From CAWATZ01 sp963784995 (GTDB lineage Bacteria > Planctomycetota > Planctomycetia > Gemmatales > Gemmataceae): a stretch of 64,000 nt of DNA. Below are positions 54,524-62,647 of the stretch, piece after piece (the first letter of the stretch is position 1; every line of letters begins with the position of its first letter). The position numbers and the translations under genes are program-made. Location: the NCBI GenBank assembly GCA_963784995.1, contig CAWATZ010000003.1, positions 186,001 to 250,000 on the forward strand. The letters run 5' to 3'. The notes under the pieces are model-generated. The model did no database searches. It saw only the letters and a list, made by a program, of their open reading frames with translations, and was not told the DNA's origin.

Positions 54524-55612
54524 TCACGATTCCCGCAGGGGAAACGCAATCGGCCGGCGTTCCCGCTGCGAGCGGTAGATGGCCGTGAACATCGCCACGA
54601 CGATGCGACCCTCCTCGCCGGTGACCAGCGGCTTGCGGCCGTCGCGCACCGCCTGGAGGAAATCGCGGATCTGCAAATAGTGGTAATGGGTCGTGCCGTT
54701 GACCTGCCCAAACCGCAGCCGATCCTCGGCCTGGAACCCCGGCAGCAGCGGTTCCTCGCCGGGGATGGTCCACAGGTCGTTGAAGGGCGGCTCGCTCACT
54801 CCCGACATGCCGGCCACGAACGTCGCTCCCGTGTCGGTCTGCACGCCGACCGAGGCCCCGTTCGAGCCGTGGACGTGGACTTTTGTGTAGACACCCGGTT
54901 TCTGCGACACGCTGGTGACGATCGACCCCAGACCGCCACCGCGAAAGCGAATCAGGGCGACAGCAGTGTCGTCCACCTCGACGCTGGGATGGTTGAAGTT
55001 GGCCCAGTAACCGGTGATCTCCTCGATCTCGCCCAGGAACCACTGGAGCAGGTCCAGCTGGTGCGGCGACTGGTTGACCAGCACGCCGCCGCCCTCGGTG
55101 TCCCAGCGGCCACGCCACGGATCGGAGCGGTAATAGGACTCGTCGCGCCAGCTGTACATCAGGAAGAGGCCCAGCACCGGCCGGCCGATCTTGCCGGCGT
55201 CGATGGCGGCCTTCATCCGCTGCACCGGCTCGTAAAAGCGCCGCTGGCTGATCACGCCCAGCACGGCCCCGCTCTTGCGGGCCGAGTCCAGCATGGCGTC
55301 GCAGTCGCGCAGCGAGGCGGCCAGGGGCTTCTCGACCAGGACGTGAACGCCGCGCTCCAGGGCCGTGCAGGCCGGCTCGGCGTGCAGCGGATGCGGCGTC
55401 GCGATCAGCAGCGCCTGCGCCCCAGCCTCGCGGAGCATCGCGGCAACGTCGGTGAAGGGCCGGACGCCGTAGCGGCCGGCAAACGCCCCGGCCCGCTCGG
55501 AGCTGCTGTCGCAGACCGCGACAAACTCCGCTTCGGGCAGGTCGCGCAGGGCCTGGGCGTGGATGTCGCCCACCTTGCCGCAGCCGACCAGGGCGGTTCG
55601 CAGCGCTGTCAC
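54524..55612 (-). CDS. Gfo/Idh/MocA-family oxidoreductase
   Basis: The 362-residue NAD(P)-dependent dehydrogenase for a sugar or inositol-like substrate starts with a Rossmann motif (TALVGCGKVGDIHAQAL), has the family hallmark VEKPLAASLRDCD near residue 96, and a C-terminal beta-sheet domain with GGGVLVNQSPHQLDLLQWF near residue 180, where the His is a usual catalytic residue. The start is a GTG at 55612, 7 nt after GGAGG. The isomerase/epimerase gene upstream is in the same direction, so the pair probably handles one sugar pathway, a common pairing in planctomycetes. Confidence 0.88.
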   Translation of the reverse strand: MTALRTALVGCGKVGDIHAQALRDLPEAEFVAVCDSSSERAGAFAGRYGVRPFTDVAAMLREAGAQALLIATPHPLHAEPACTALERGVHVLVEKPLAASLRDCDAMLDSARKSGAVLGVISQRRFYEPVQRMKAAIDAGKIGRPVLGLFLMYSWRDESYYRSDPWRGRWDTEGGGVLVNQSPHQLDLLQWFLGEIEEITGYWANFNHPSVEVDDTAVALIRFRGGGLGSIVTSVSQKPGVYTKVHVHGSNGASVGVQTDTGATFVAGMSGVSEPPFNDLWTIPGEEPLLPGFQAEDRLRFGQVNGTTHYHYLQIRDFLQAVRDGRKPLVTGEEGRIVVAMFTAIYRSQRERRPIAFPLRES

Positions 55613-55648
55613 TTTCTGCCTCCAGGGGACTCGATGCGGGAACGGTCC

Positions 55649-55715
55649 ACACAAGCCCGAAGCGCGTCGCGCCGGGACACGCCTTGTCCCGGCGCGTAGC
55701 GCTTCGGGCTTGTGT
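55649..55715. repeat. Palindrome of the TGACACAAGCCCG family
   Basis: ACACAAGCCCGAAGCGC at the left end pairs with the reverse complement at 55715, with a small mismatch block; a central GTCCCGGCGCG dyad continues the stem. Read from the right its first triplet overlaps the TGA stop of the gene at 55715, as in the related element at 22976. Confidence 0.9.
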
Positions 55716-56623
55716 CACCCCGGCCCCCCTTGTGGGTAATACTGGGCCACCATGCGCCGCAGGAACGCCAGCGACTCGGCCATCTCGTCCATGCCGTTCA
55801 TGCCGTCCTCGATGCTGATCCAGCCGTGATAGCGGTGTTCGCTCAGGATGCGGAAGATGGCGGGATAGTCGTTGAGCCCCTTGCCGGTGACGCCGTGCCG
55901 CAGGTTCGGCGAGTAGCCGAGCGCGCCGTCGTTCTGCCGCAGGTCCTCCAGGGTCGCGCCCTCGGCCAGGTAGCGATCGCTGGCGTGCATGCTGACCACG
56001 CGGTCGGCCACGGCCCGGAGCAGTTCCACCGGGTCGTCGCCGGCGACCAGGGCGTTGGAGGGATCGTACTGCACGCCAAAGTGGCGGCGTTCAGGGATGG
56101 CGGTGAGCAGGTCGAGGAACACGTCCTTCTTCTGGGCGAACTCGGGATACTTCCAGAAGCCGTCCTTGTAGTGATTCTCCAGGCCCAGGACAATGTCCTG
56201 TTCCCGCGCCGCCGGCAGGCACTGGTTGATGCACTCGACCACCCATTCCAGCCCCTGCTTGCGAGGCACCTCGGGATAGCGCTGGCCGCTCAGCACCCGG
56301 CAGACCGCACCGGGTCCGCCCAGGCGGCGCGTCACGCCGATCAGGGTGACCTCGCGCTCCACGGCGCGTTTGCGGGCGTCGCTATTGGGATTGGTGAAAT
56401 CGGGCGAGCAGCACAGCATCGGCATGGCGAACCCGGCCGTGGCGATGGCCTCGCCGACGCGATCCAGGTACGCCGGCTCCAGGCTGGTGAAGAAGCCATC
56501 GTACATCTCCAGACCGTCGGCGTCGAGAGAGCGGGCCATCTTGATCCAGTCGAAGACCGACATGGTCTGGCCGGCGATCTGTTCGAGGTAGCACTTCGGA
56601 AAGGCGGAAATGCGTGGCCGCAT
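55715..56623 (-). CDS. Sugar phosphate isomerase/epimerase (TIM barrel)
   Basis: The 302-residue AP-endonuclease-2-type TIM barrel has metal-site residues on the expected strands: LEMYDGFF, VLGLENHYKDGF (Glu), FGVQYDPSNAL (Asp), VVSMHASDRYL (His and Asp) and GWISIEDGMNG (Glu). These fit xylose-isomerase-like enzymes acting on sugars or inositols. The start MRPRISAFPKCYLEQI at 56623 is typical. It precedes the Gfo/Idh/MocA dehydrogenase gene and probably works with it. Confidence 0.88.
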   Translation of the reverse strand: MRPRISAFPKCYLEQIAGQTMSVFDWIKMARSLDADGLEMYDGFFTSLEPAYLDRVGEAIATAGFAMPMLCCSPDFTNPNSDARKRAVEREVTLIGVTRRLGGPGAVCRVLSGQRYPEVPRKQGLEWVVECINQCLPAAREQDIVLGLENHYKDGFWKYPEFAQKKDVFLDLLTAIPERRHFGVQYDPSNALVAGDDPVELLRAVADRVVSMHASDRYLAEGATLEDLRQNDGALGYSPNLRHGVTGKGLNDYPAIFRILSEHRYHGWISIEDGMNGMDEMAESLAFLRRMVAQYYPQGGPG

Positions 56624-56703
56624 GATCCACTCGCTTTCGGCAGGGCGATGGGATCGTTGTAAGACGAGGGGAAGAACATGGCCAGGAGTCGATGCGGACC
56701 ACT

Positions 56704-56790
56704 GCCGAGCCGCGCACGCAGCGCAGCGGAGTAAGCGGCCCTGCGGGCTCCCGGACCGCTTACTCCGCTGCGCTGCGTGCGCGGCTCGGC
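56704..56790. repeat. Palindrome with 35-bp perfect arms, GAGCCGCGCACGCAGCG family
   Basis: This is the third copy of the family (10868, 32754). The arms 56704-56738 and 56756-56790 are exact reverse complements. The loop differs between copies while the arms are nearly the same. Between it and the DUF1501 stop lies a further weak hairpin (GGCCCTCCTCTC/GGAGAGAAGGGCC). Confidence 0.95.
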
Positions 56791-56895
56791 AATTCCCACA
56801 GGAAAAAAGGCCCGGCCCTCCTCTCTGCGGAAGGAGAGAAGGGCCGGAGGGGGGTCAACCCGCGCGAGTCAGCAGGCTGATACGAGCCAACAGCG

Positions 56896-58287
56896 TCACA
56901 CCAGACCGGCCAGCGGCGTGGCCTGTTTGCCGTCGGCGGTGGCGGCGATGGGGCCGGGCCGGCCGAGGTTGTCGCGGATCGACGTGGTCGGATCGACGCC
57001 CAGGGCCTTGAAGACGGTGGCGAAGACGTCGCCGATGGAGCAGGGCTTGTTGGCAATGTCTTTCCCGTCGGCGCTGGTGGCACCATACACCTGGCCGCCC
57101 TTGATGGTGCCGCCGCCAATCACGATCGACCAGCAGCGGGCCCAGTGGTCCCGGCCGCCGTTGGCGTTGATGTTCGGGGTGCGGCCAAACTCGCCCATCC
57201 ACATCACGACCGTGTTCTTGAGCAGACCGAAATCGGCCAGCTCCTTGACCAGGTTGCCCATGCCCTTGTCCAGGCGCGGACCGTTGCCGTTGCGGATGGT
57301 GTTGAAGATGTTGCCGTGGTTGTCCCAGCCGCCCAGGTCGATCTCGACGGCGGTGACGCCCTTCTGGACCAGCTTGCGGGCCAGCAGGCAGCCCATGCCG
57401 AAGCCGTTCTGCATGCCGCCGTAGTCCGCGATCACCTTGGCGGGCTCGTTGCGCACCTCGAACACGGTCCGCAGCGGACTGACGGTCAGGTCGAAGCCCT
57501 TCTTGTAAATGGCCGCGTGAGCCTGGGCAGCGCTGCCAGCCGCCTCACGCATGGCCGCTTCTTCCTTCTCGATCGCCCGGCGGTCGGCATCGTTCTTCGG
57601 CTTGCGGGTGCTTTTCAGATGCGGGAAGCCGCTCTCGGCAAAGCTTTCCTCGATGTCGTAGAACAGCCGCTGCCGGCGCCGCAGCCGGCCCTCGGTCTCA
57701 TCCGGCTTAGCGCCCAGCCCCTTGGGTGCGCCGATGTTGGCGGGGGGCTGGCCGGCGTTCTGGACCGAGAACGGCGCGAAGTTCATGCCCAGGAAGCCGG
57801 GGCCGATCCGCTGAGCGGTGCCGCCGACGCCGATGAAGCCGGGCAGCGGCAGGTCCTTGTCGGTCAGCAGCGAGGAGGCCAGCGACCCGAGGGCGGGGTA
57901 CTGGACGACCGGATTGGGCGGCCGGCCCGTGTTCATGAGCTGGGTGCCGCGCTCGTGGCTGCCCTCGTTGGTGACCAGGGAGCGGACGATGGCCAGGTTC
58001 TTGAACTGCGAGGCCACGGTGGGCAGCACCTCGCTGATCTCGACGCCGTCGGCGGCCGTCTGGATCGGCTTGAATTCGCCGCCGGTCGCGGCGCCGGGCT
58101 TGAGGTCCCACAGGTCCATGTGGCTGGGACCGCCGCCCATCCAGAAGATAATCAGGCTCTTGTTTTCCTTCTTGAGCTTGTCCTCGGCCGAGCGCAGGCC
58201 CTGGATGAAGCTGAAGCTGGGAAGGGCCAGGGCAGCCGCGCCCGCCGCGTGGGACAGGAAGTGCCGCCGATTCATCCCCGTTTGCAT
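56896..58287 (-). CDS. DUF1501 secreted sulfatase-like protein with Tat signal
   Basis: The 463-residue protein starts MQTGMNRRHFLSHAAGAAAL, a Tat signal with the twin Arg. It continues with the DUF1501 blocks: SLIIFWMGGGPSHMDLWDLKP near residue 45, VRSLVTNEGSHERGTQ, ALDLGGWDNHGN-like (VEIDLGGWDNHGN), VVMWMGEFGRTP near residue 380, and GGRDHWARCWS. These match the alkaline-phosphatase superfamily active-site shape, but DUF1501 enzymes have no known reaction. In planctomycetes they are usually paired with DUF1549/DUF1553 cytochrome proteins; here no such partner is adjacent. Confidence 0.93.
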   Translation of the reverse strand: MQTGMNRRHFLSHAAGAAALALPSFSFIQGLRSAEDKLKKENKSLIIFWMGGGPSHMDLWDLKPGAATGGEFKPIQTAADGVEISEVLPTVASQFKNLAIVRSLVTNEGSHERGTQLMNTGRPPNPVVQYPALGSLASSLLTDKDLPLPGFIGVGGTAQRIGPGFLGMNFAPFSVQNAGQPPANIGAPKGLGAKPDETEGRLRRRQRLFYDIEESFAESGFPHLKSTRKPKNDADRRAIEKEEAAMREAAGSAAQAHAAIYKKGFDLTVSPLRTVFEVRNEPAKVIADYGGMQNGFGMGCLLARKLVQKGVTAVEIDLGGWDNHGNIFNTIRNGNGPRLDKGMGNLVKELADFGLLKNTVVMWMGEFGRTPNINANGGRDHWARCWSIVIGGGTIKGGQVYGATSADGKDIANKPCSIGDVFATVFKALGVDPTTSIRDNLGRPGPIAATADGKQATPLAGLV

Positions 58288-58477
58288 GGGATACCCCCTG
58301 AATGCTTGTTGATGCCTGAACCCAGACTTTGGACTGGTTTGCCTCTTCCAGTCAGTTTGGCCGGGAAGGTGGTTGCTGTCAAGGATCCGAACCGGACTTT
58401 TGGGCCAGGGCCTCGGTGTCTATGATTTCGACGCAGGCACGCGGGAGAGAGTTCCCACGGTGCGGAAAAATGTTCTG

Positions 58478-58550
58478 GCGAGCCGGGAGCGTCAGCTCCC
58501 GGATTCTTCCGATTCGTCGGAGAATCCGGGAGCTGACGCTCCCGGCTCGC
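58478..58550. repeat. Palindrome with 32-bp arms, GAGCCGGGAGCGTCAGCTCC family
   Basis: The left arm (58478-58510, one extra T) pairs with 58519-58550. The outer part GCGAGCCGGGAGCGTCAGCTCCCGG also folds on itself. It lies between two genes that are transcribed towards lower coordinates, 14 bp before the RNase D stop. Confidence 0.92.
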
Positions 58551-58564
58551 CTTTCTGGTTGCTC

Positions 58565-59743
58565 CTACTCGTCCCGATACTCCAGCGGCGCCTCCGCCCG
58601 CACGTTGGCGATGCGCACCAGCCGCTTTCCCTCCAGCACGGCCTGCAGTTCCGGCAGCAGGTGCTGGCAGCGCCAGCCGTGGGTCAGCAGCGATTCCTCG
58701 GGCGGCCCTTCGCCGGCGAGCCGGGCGCGGACGAGGGCCTTGACGTCCTGAGTGGTCGCCGCCAGGTTCGGCGCCAGCCGCAGGCGCACACACAGGTCGC
58801 CCAGCACCGACAGCAGGATGCCCGATACCATTCCGACCTGCGGCGTGTCCTGCTCGCGCTCGTTCTGCACTGGACACTGCTCCAGCGGCAGGGCGCGGGC
58901 CTGCGTCACGACCTCCAGGATGGAACTCAGGTCGCGCTTCGGCAGCCCGCGAACGACTTGCAGGTCGCGCTCCCGGGTCGGATTGCGTCGGGCAATCTCA
59001 ATGATCAGGTCGTCGCGCAGGATGGTCCGGCTGGGCCGATTGTTGCGCTCGGCCTGCTCCTCGCGCCACGAGTACAGCGCCCGGGCCACGGCCAATCTCC
59101 GTCGGTCGAGCGAACCCAGCCCGCGCAGTCGGCGCCACTTCTCCAAGACGTTCTCCTCCGGATCGGTGCTGCTCTGCATGCGCAGGAACTCTTCGCGGGC
59201 CCATTCGGTGCGATTGAGGCGCTGCAGCCGGTCCGCCACGTGCTGCCACAAGGCCAGCAGATGGCGCACGTCGTCGAAAGCGTAGCGCAGCTGGGCCGAG
59301 GTCAAGGGGCGATGCCGCCACTCGGTCAAGGTTTCGCCCTTGCTCAGGGTGATGCCCAGCACCTGCTGCACCAGTGAGCCGTGACTGAGGGGATAGGCCA
59401 GCCCGACCAGGCCGGCCGCCAGCTGCAGGTCGAAGAGGTTGCCCGGAGGCGACCCGGCCCACAGCCGGCACATCCGCACTTCCTCCCGTCCGGCATGGAC
59501 CACTACCACCCGGGCCGGGTCAACGATCAGTTGCCAGAAGCCATCCAGCGGCCCCACGCCGAGCGGGTCGATCAGATAGAGCTTTTCCGGCGTCGCCACC
59601 TGCACCAGGCACAGACGCGGATGATAGGTGTCCTCGCCGACAAACTCGGTATCGAAGCCCAGGACGTCGCACTTCGACAGCTCGTCACAGCACGGCCCGA
59701 GTTCCTCCGGGCGCGTGATCATCGCCTCCGCCAATCCACTCAT
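58565..59743 (-). CDS. rnd: Ribonuclease D-like 3'-5' exonuclease with HRDC domain
   Basis: The 392-residue protein has the DEDD exonuclease fold: DVLGFDTEFVGEDTYHPRLC near residue 25 (Asp, Glu), VVVVHAGREEVRMC (Asp position changed to Glu-rich AGREE), and YAFDDVRHLL near residue 165 (Asp). HRDC domain follows at about residues 205-285, then a second helical domain as in RNase D. It should trim structured RNA, for example tRNA 3' ends. The start ATG 59743 follows GAGGG; an ATG at 59755 is an alternative. It lies 34 bp after the SDR gene, in the same direction. Confidence 0.87.
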   Translation of the reverse strand: MSGLAEAMITRPEELGPCCDELSKCDVLGFDTEFVGEDTYHPRLCLVQVATPEKLYLIDPLGVGPLDGFWQLIVDPARVVVVHAGREEVRMCRLWAGSPPGNLFDLQLAAGLVGLAYPLSHGSLVQQVLGITLSKGETLTEWRHRPLTSAQLRYAFDDVRHLLALWQHVADRLQRLNRTEWAREEFLRMQSSTDPEENVLEKWRRLRGLGSLDRRRLAVARALYSWREEQAERNNRPSRTILRDDLIIEIARRNPTRERDLQVVRGLPKRDLSSILEVVTQARALPLEQCPVQNEREQDTPQVGMVSGILLSVLGDLCVRLRLAPNLAATTQDVKALVRARLAGEGPPEESLLTHGWRCQHLLPELQAVLEGKRLVRIANVRAEAPLEYRDE

Positions 59744-59777
59744 GACATCCCTCATCCTTCGGGGAGAACGCGCAGCG

Positions 59778-60614
59778 TCATCCGTGACTCCCCTTTGTCT
59801 CGTTCGCCTGCTGAAACTGCCCCTCACTGACACACCAGCCGCCGTCCACCGGCAGCACCACGCCGGTCAGCAAGCGGGCCTCGTCGCCGCACAGAAACAC
59901 CGCCGCCTCGGCCACGTCCTCGGCCCGGCCCGGCCCGCCCGTCAGCGGCTGCTTGGTCCGCAGGAAGTGCCGGATGGCCTCGTCGCTGACGGCCCGCTGA
60001 GACATCGGCGTCTCGATCAACCCCGGTGCCAGCACGTTGACGCGGATGCCGTCGGCAGCGTAGCGGGCCGCGGCCTGCCGGCTCAGGGCGATGATCCCGC
60101 CCTTGGCCGCCACGTAGGCACAGGTGTCAAAGTGCCCCGGCGACGGCGCCAGGGCCAGGACGCTGGCGACGTTCAGGATCACGCCTCCTTGCCGCTGCGC
60201 CAGGAAGTGCCGCACCGCTGACCGGTTGGTCAGGAACGTGCCGGTCAGGTTGGCGTCGAGCGTTGCCTGCCAGCCCCCAGCGCTGCACTCGTGCAAGGGC
60301 CCATCCCCATCACGCCGGCCACTGCGCCCGGCGACGTGGAACAGCACGTCTATTCCACCAAGCAATTCCCGTGCCTGATCGAACAGGCGCTCGATCTGTT
60401 CGGCGGACGTGACGTCAACCGCCGTGGCCCAGACACGCCGCTGGGAGTCGCCAGGGAGCCGTAACTGGTCCAGGACGGACTCGGGCCTCGGTTCGGGCAG
60501 GCCGGCGAGCAGCAGCGAAGCGCCCTCGTCGAGGAAGCGCTGCGCGGACGCCAGCCCGATGCCGCCCGTGCCGCCGACCAGCAGGCAGCGCTTGCCTTGC
60601 AGGCGAGGTCCCAT
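59778..60614 (-). CDS. Short-chain dehydrogenase/reductase
   Basis: The 278-residue classical SDR has a cofactor motif GGTGGIGLASAQ near residue 14, the NAA-like HVAGRSG, Ser in VASVLALAPS and the catalytic Tyr-x-x-x-Lys in YVAAKGG near residue 165. LAPGLIETPMS and the C-terminal VLPVDGGWC complete the family. Substrate unknown. The ATG at 60614 (MGPRLQGKR) is preferred; the in-frame upstream part lies in the 51-bp-arm palindrome and is unlikely to be translated. Confidence 0.9.
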   Translation of the reverse strand: MGPRLQGKRCLLVGGTGGIGLASAQRFLDEGASLLLAGLPEPRPESVLDQLRLPGDSQRRVWATAVDVTSAEQIERLFDQARELLGGIDVLFHVAGRSGRRDGDGPLHECSAGGWQATLDANLTGTFLTNRSAVRHFLAQRQGGVILNVASVLALAPSPGHFDTCAYVAAKGGIIALSRQAAARYAADGIRVNVLAPGLIETPMSQRAVSDEAIRHFLRTKQPLTGGPGRAEDVAEAAVFLCGDEARLLTGVVLPVDGGWCVSEGQFQQANETKGSHG

Positions 60615-60671
60615 GAAGCGAGTCTCCGTCCAAATCTCCCCTCTCCCCAGAGGGGCCGAGAGTGGGACAGT

Positions 60672-60809
60672 GTTCGACCCCTGCCGGCTTGCCCGGCAGG
60701 TGAAGGAGGTCACTGGCTAGAAGAGAAGGCAGAAAAACATCTTTCTTTTCTCCTCCCGTTCTAGCCAGTGACCTCCTTCACCTGCCGGGCAAGCCGGCAG
60801 GGGTCGAAC
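60672..60809. repeat. Palindrome with 51-bp perfect arms, the longest in the window
   Basis: The arm at 60672-60722 contains CTGCCGGCTTGCCCGGCAGG and AGGAGGTCACTGGCTAGAA; 60759-60809 is its exact reverse complement, with a 36-nt pyrimidine-rich loop. The last 11 codons and the TGA stop of the SIS gene are encoded inside the right arm. Confidence 0.97.
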
Positions 60810-61605
60810 TCTGCCCCTGTCTGCCGTACAGCGGCGCCACCCGCCGGGCGTACTGGGCGTAGAAATACTCCAGCTGCTCCTCCACCGTCCGGCTGCCCAC
60901 GAACTGATGGCTCGGCAGAAACACCGGCTCGATGCCGCGATCCACCAGCCGCTGGGCCACCTCGCAGCGCAGCAGGTTCATCAGCAGCGCTCCGCCCACG
61001 GTGCTGAACGGCCCCGTCTTCGAGGCCGATCCCTCCAGCGGCAAAAGCGAGTCTCCCACCGGGGCCCCGTTGTCGAGGATCACGTCGGCCACGTCCAGCA
61101 GCTTTTTTCCCGAGCTGTGCGCCGGCCGGGCCTGTTCGCAGTGGGCCCGGCTGACCACGCCGATCACCGCCAGGCCGCGCTGTTTCGCCCCCTCCGCCAT
61201 CTCGACGATCACCTCGCGGATGCCGCTGGTGGAGATCACGATCAGCACGTCTTTCGGACCAAAGGCGAAGTTGCGCAGGATCTGCTCGGCATAACCGGGC
61301 GTCTTCTCCAGATGCAGGCTCTGCCGCAGCCCGTTGGGGCCGACGATCTGGTTGTGGAAGGTCAGGGCCAGCTCGACAAGGGTGTGCCAGCCGACGAAGC
61401 AGCCCTGCCGCGGCGTCATCTCCTCGCACAGCATCCGGCTGTGACCGCAGCCGAACAGATGGACCAGGCCCTCCGCGGCGATGGCCTCGGTGCAGAGGGA
61501 CGCGGCCCGGTCCAGGGCCTGGCGCTGGCAGTCCAGCAATTGGCCCAGTCGGCGCAGCGCCTCCTCGTGGAAGCGCTCCGCGGCGGCAAGGGGAACAGTC
61601 GGCAT
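60778..61605 (-). CDS. SIS-domain sugar isomerase-like protein
   Basis: The 275-residue protein has an N-terminal helical part and a SIS sugar-phosphate-binding domain: AAEGLVHLFGCGHSRMLCEEM (residues 45-65), VLIVISTSGIREVIVEMAEGAK near residue 125 with the Ser-Thr-Ser phosphate loop, and ADVILDNGAPVGDSLL. It belongs to the YfhB/KdsD-like group of sugar-phosphate isomerases or amino-sugar phosphate binding proteins. The last residues (SSTPAGLPGR) and stop lie in the palindrome at 60672, so the native C-terminus may be missing or replaced. Confidence 0.82.
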   Translation of the reverse strand: MPTVPLAAAERFHEEALRRLGQLLDCQRQALDRAASLCTEAIAAEGLVHLFGCGHSRMLCEEMTPRQGCFVGWHTLVELALTFHNQIVGPNGLRQSLHLEKTPGYAEQILRNFAFGPKDVLIVISTSGIREVIVEMAEGAKQRGLAVIGVVSRAHCEQARPAHSSGKKLLDVADVILDNGAPVGDSLLPLEGSASKTGPFSTVGGALLMNLLRCEVAQRLVDRGIEPVFLPSHQFVGSRTVEEQLEYFYAQYARRVAPLYGRQGQSSTPAGLPGR

Positions 61606-61705
61606 CGCTTGGCCCGGTCCAGTTCAGGGGTATCGGCAGCGGTATCCCTTACAATAGAAAAGAAACAATCGGCAGGGAACCCCGCGGAGAGCTGGAGAAG
61701 GATAA

Positions 61706-61969
61706 ATGCTCGAGAGCATGCTGGGCCAGAAGATCGTCGTCGATCTGCGCAGCGAATACGTCTGCCTGGGCACCCTGGTGCGGTTTGACGAGAATTACCT
61801 GGAAATCAAGAACGTCGATCTGCACGATTTGCGCGACACCGAAACCACCCGTGAGAATTACGTTGCCTCTTCGCATGCCACGGGAATCAAACGCAACCGC
61901 AAACGCCTGCTCCTGGTCCGCCGGGAGATTGTGGCCGTGACCCTGCTTGATGACGTGGTCGATACCTGA
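61706..61969 (+). CDS. Small Sm-like protein of unknown function
   Basis: The 87-residue protein starts MLESMLGQKIVVDLRSEYVC and shows a five-strand Sm/SH3-like pattern (GTLVRFDENYLEIKNVDLHD, then GIKRNRKRLLLVRREIVAV). This form is conserved in planctomycetes as a small protein of unknown function; RNA binding is an inference from the fold. GGAGAAGGATAA precedes the ATG. It is divergent from the SIS gene. Confidence 0.65.
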   Translation: MLESMLGQKIVVDLRSEYVCLGTLVRFDENYLEIKNVDLHDLRDTETTRENYVASSHATGIKRNRKRLLLVRREIVAVTLLDDVVDT

Positions 61970-62089
61970 GCGAAGCCGGAAATGCCAGCCGGCCGGGTTT
62001 CCTTCCTTGCAGGAAAGGAAGGAACCCAGCTCGCTGGCGCGGTTACCGGAGGAAAGTCAATCCCGATCTACTCGGTCAAAAGAAGCGAA

Positions 62090-62332
62090 TCAGTTCCAAA
62101 AGAACGCCTGGCAGCGCTCCAGGATCGAGGGGCGAGCCAGGTCCAGGGCCTGCTGCCAGGCCCGCTCGTACACGTCCCACTGGCAGGCCCGGCTCGACAG
62201 CCATTGCTGCACCACCACCGGACACACCATGAAACCGGTCGGGGACACCACCGCGGATCGGCTGCCCCCCACGAGCCGCTGTTCCACCTCGACAGGTCGT
62301 TCGATCAACTCCAGAAAACGATGACGAGCCAT
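62090..62332 (-). CDS. Small hypothetical protein
   Basis: The 80-residue product (MARHRFLELIERPVEVEQRL then MVCPVVVQQWLSSRACQWDV) has a sensible amino-acid balance, an amphipathic C-terminal helix and GAGGGGCTCAGGGCC before the ATG. No family is recognised. It is a plausible short gene but not certain. Confidence 0.5.
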   Translation of the reverse strand: MARHRFLELIERPVEVEQRLVGGSRSAVVSPTGFMVCPVVVQQWLSSRACQWDVYERAWQQALDLARPSILERCQAFFWN

Positions 62333-62647
62333 GGCCCTGAGCCCCTCGTTGAATTCATTTGTGATTGCTGGAAGGCATGTCTACTTCGTTTATCAATTTT
62401 ATCATCTTGGTCATGTTTTGGCAAGCAATCTTTCTTCTGAACCCTGTTATCGGCAGGACGACTTTGGCAAGTTGATCAAATCAGTCGCGATTTTGAGTCG
62501 TGAAAGAATGGGAAAAAACAATTGTCGGTCGCTGGTCGGGTTCATATCCTGCTGAATGCATGGTTATGCGTTAGTGGTTCCGTAAGGGATTCATCCTCTG
62601 GCGACAGCGCCGGGGGCAGGTACGAACGAACCAAAGGAGGAAAGGAC
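62333..62647 (+). promoter_or_regulatory. AT-rich leader of the Cys/Met-rich protein gene
   Basis: This 315-bp gap has clearly lower GC than the rest of the window, especially 62380-62540 (runs such as TTTATCAATTTTATCATC and GGGAAAAAACAATTG). AAAGGAGGAAAGGAC directly before the ATG is the strongest ribosome binding site in the window. A long AT-rich upstream region and a strong site suggest high or regulated expression; no exact promoter is assigned. Confidence 0.45.

Noticed and set aside
60907..61788. Plus-strand frame opposite the SIS gene
   Set aside because: It is antisense to a clear SIS domain and shows no motif of its own.
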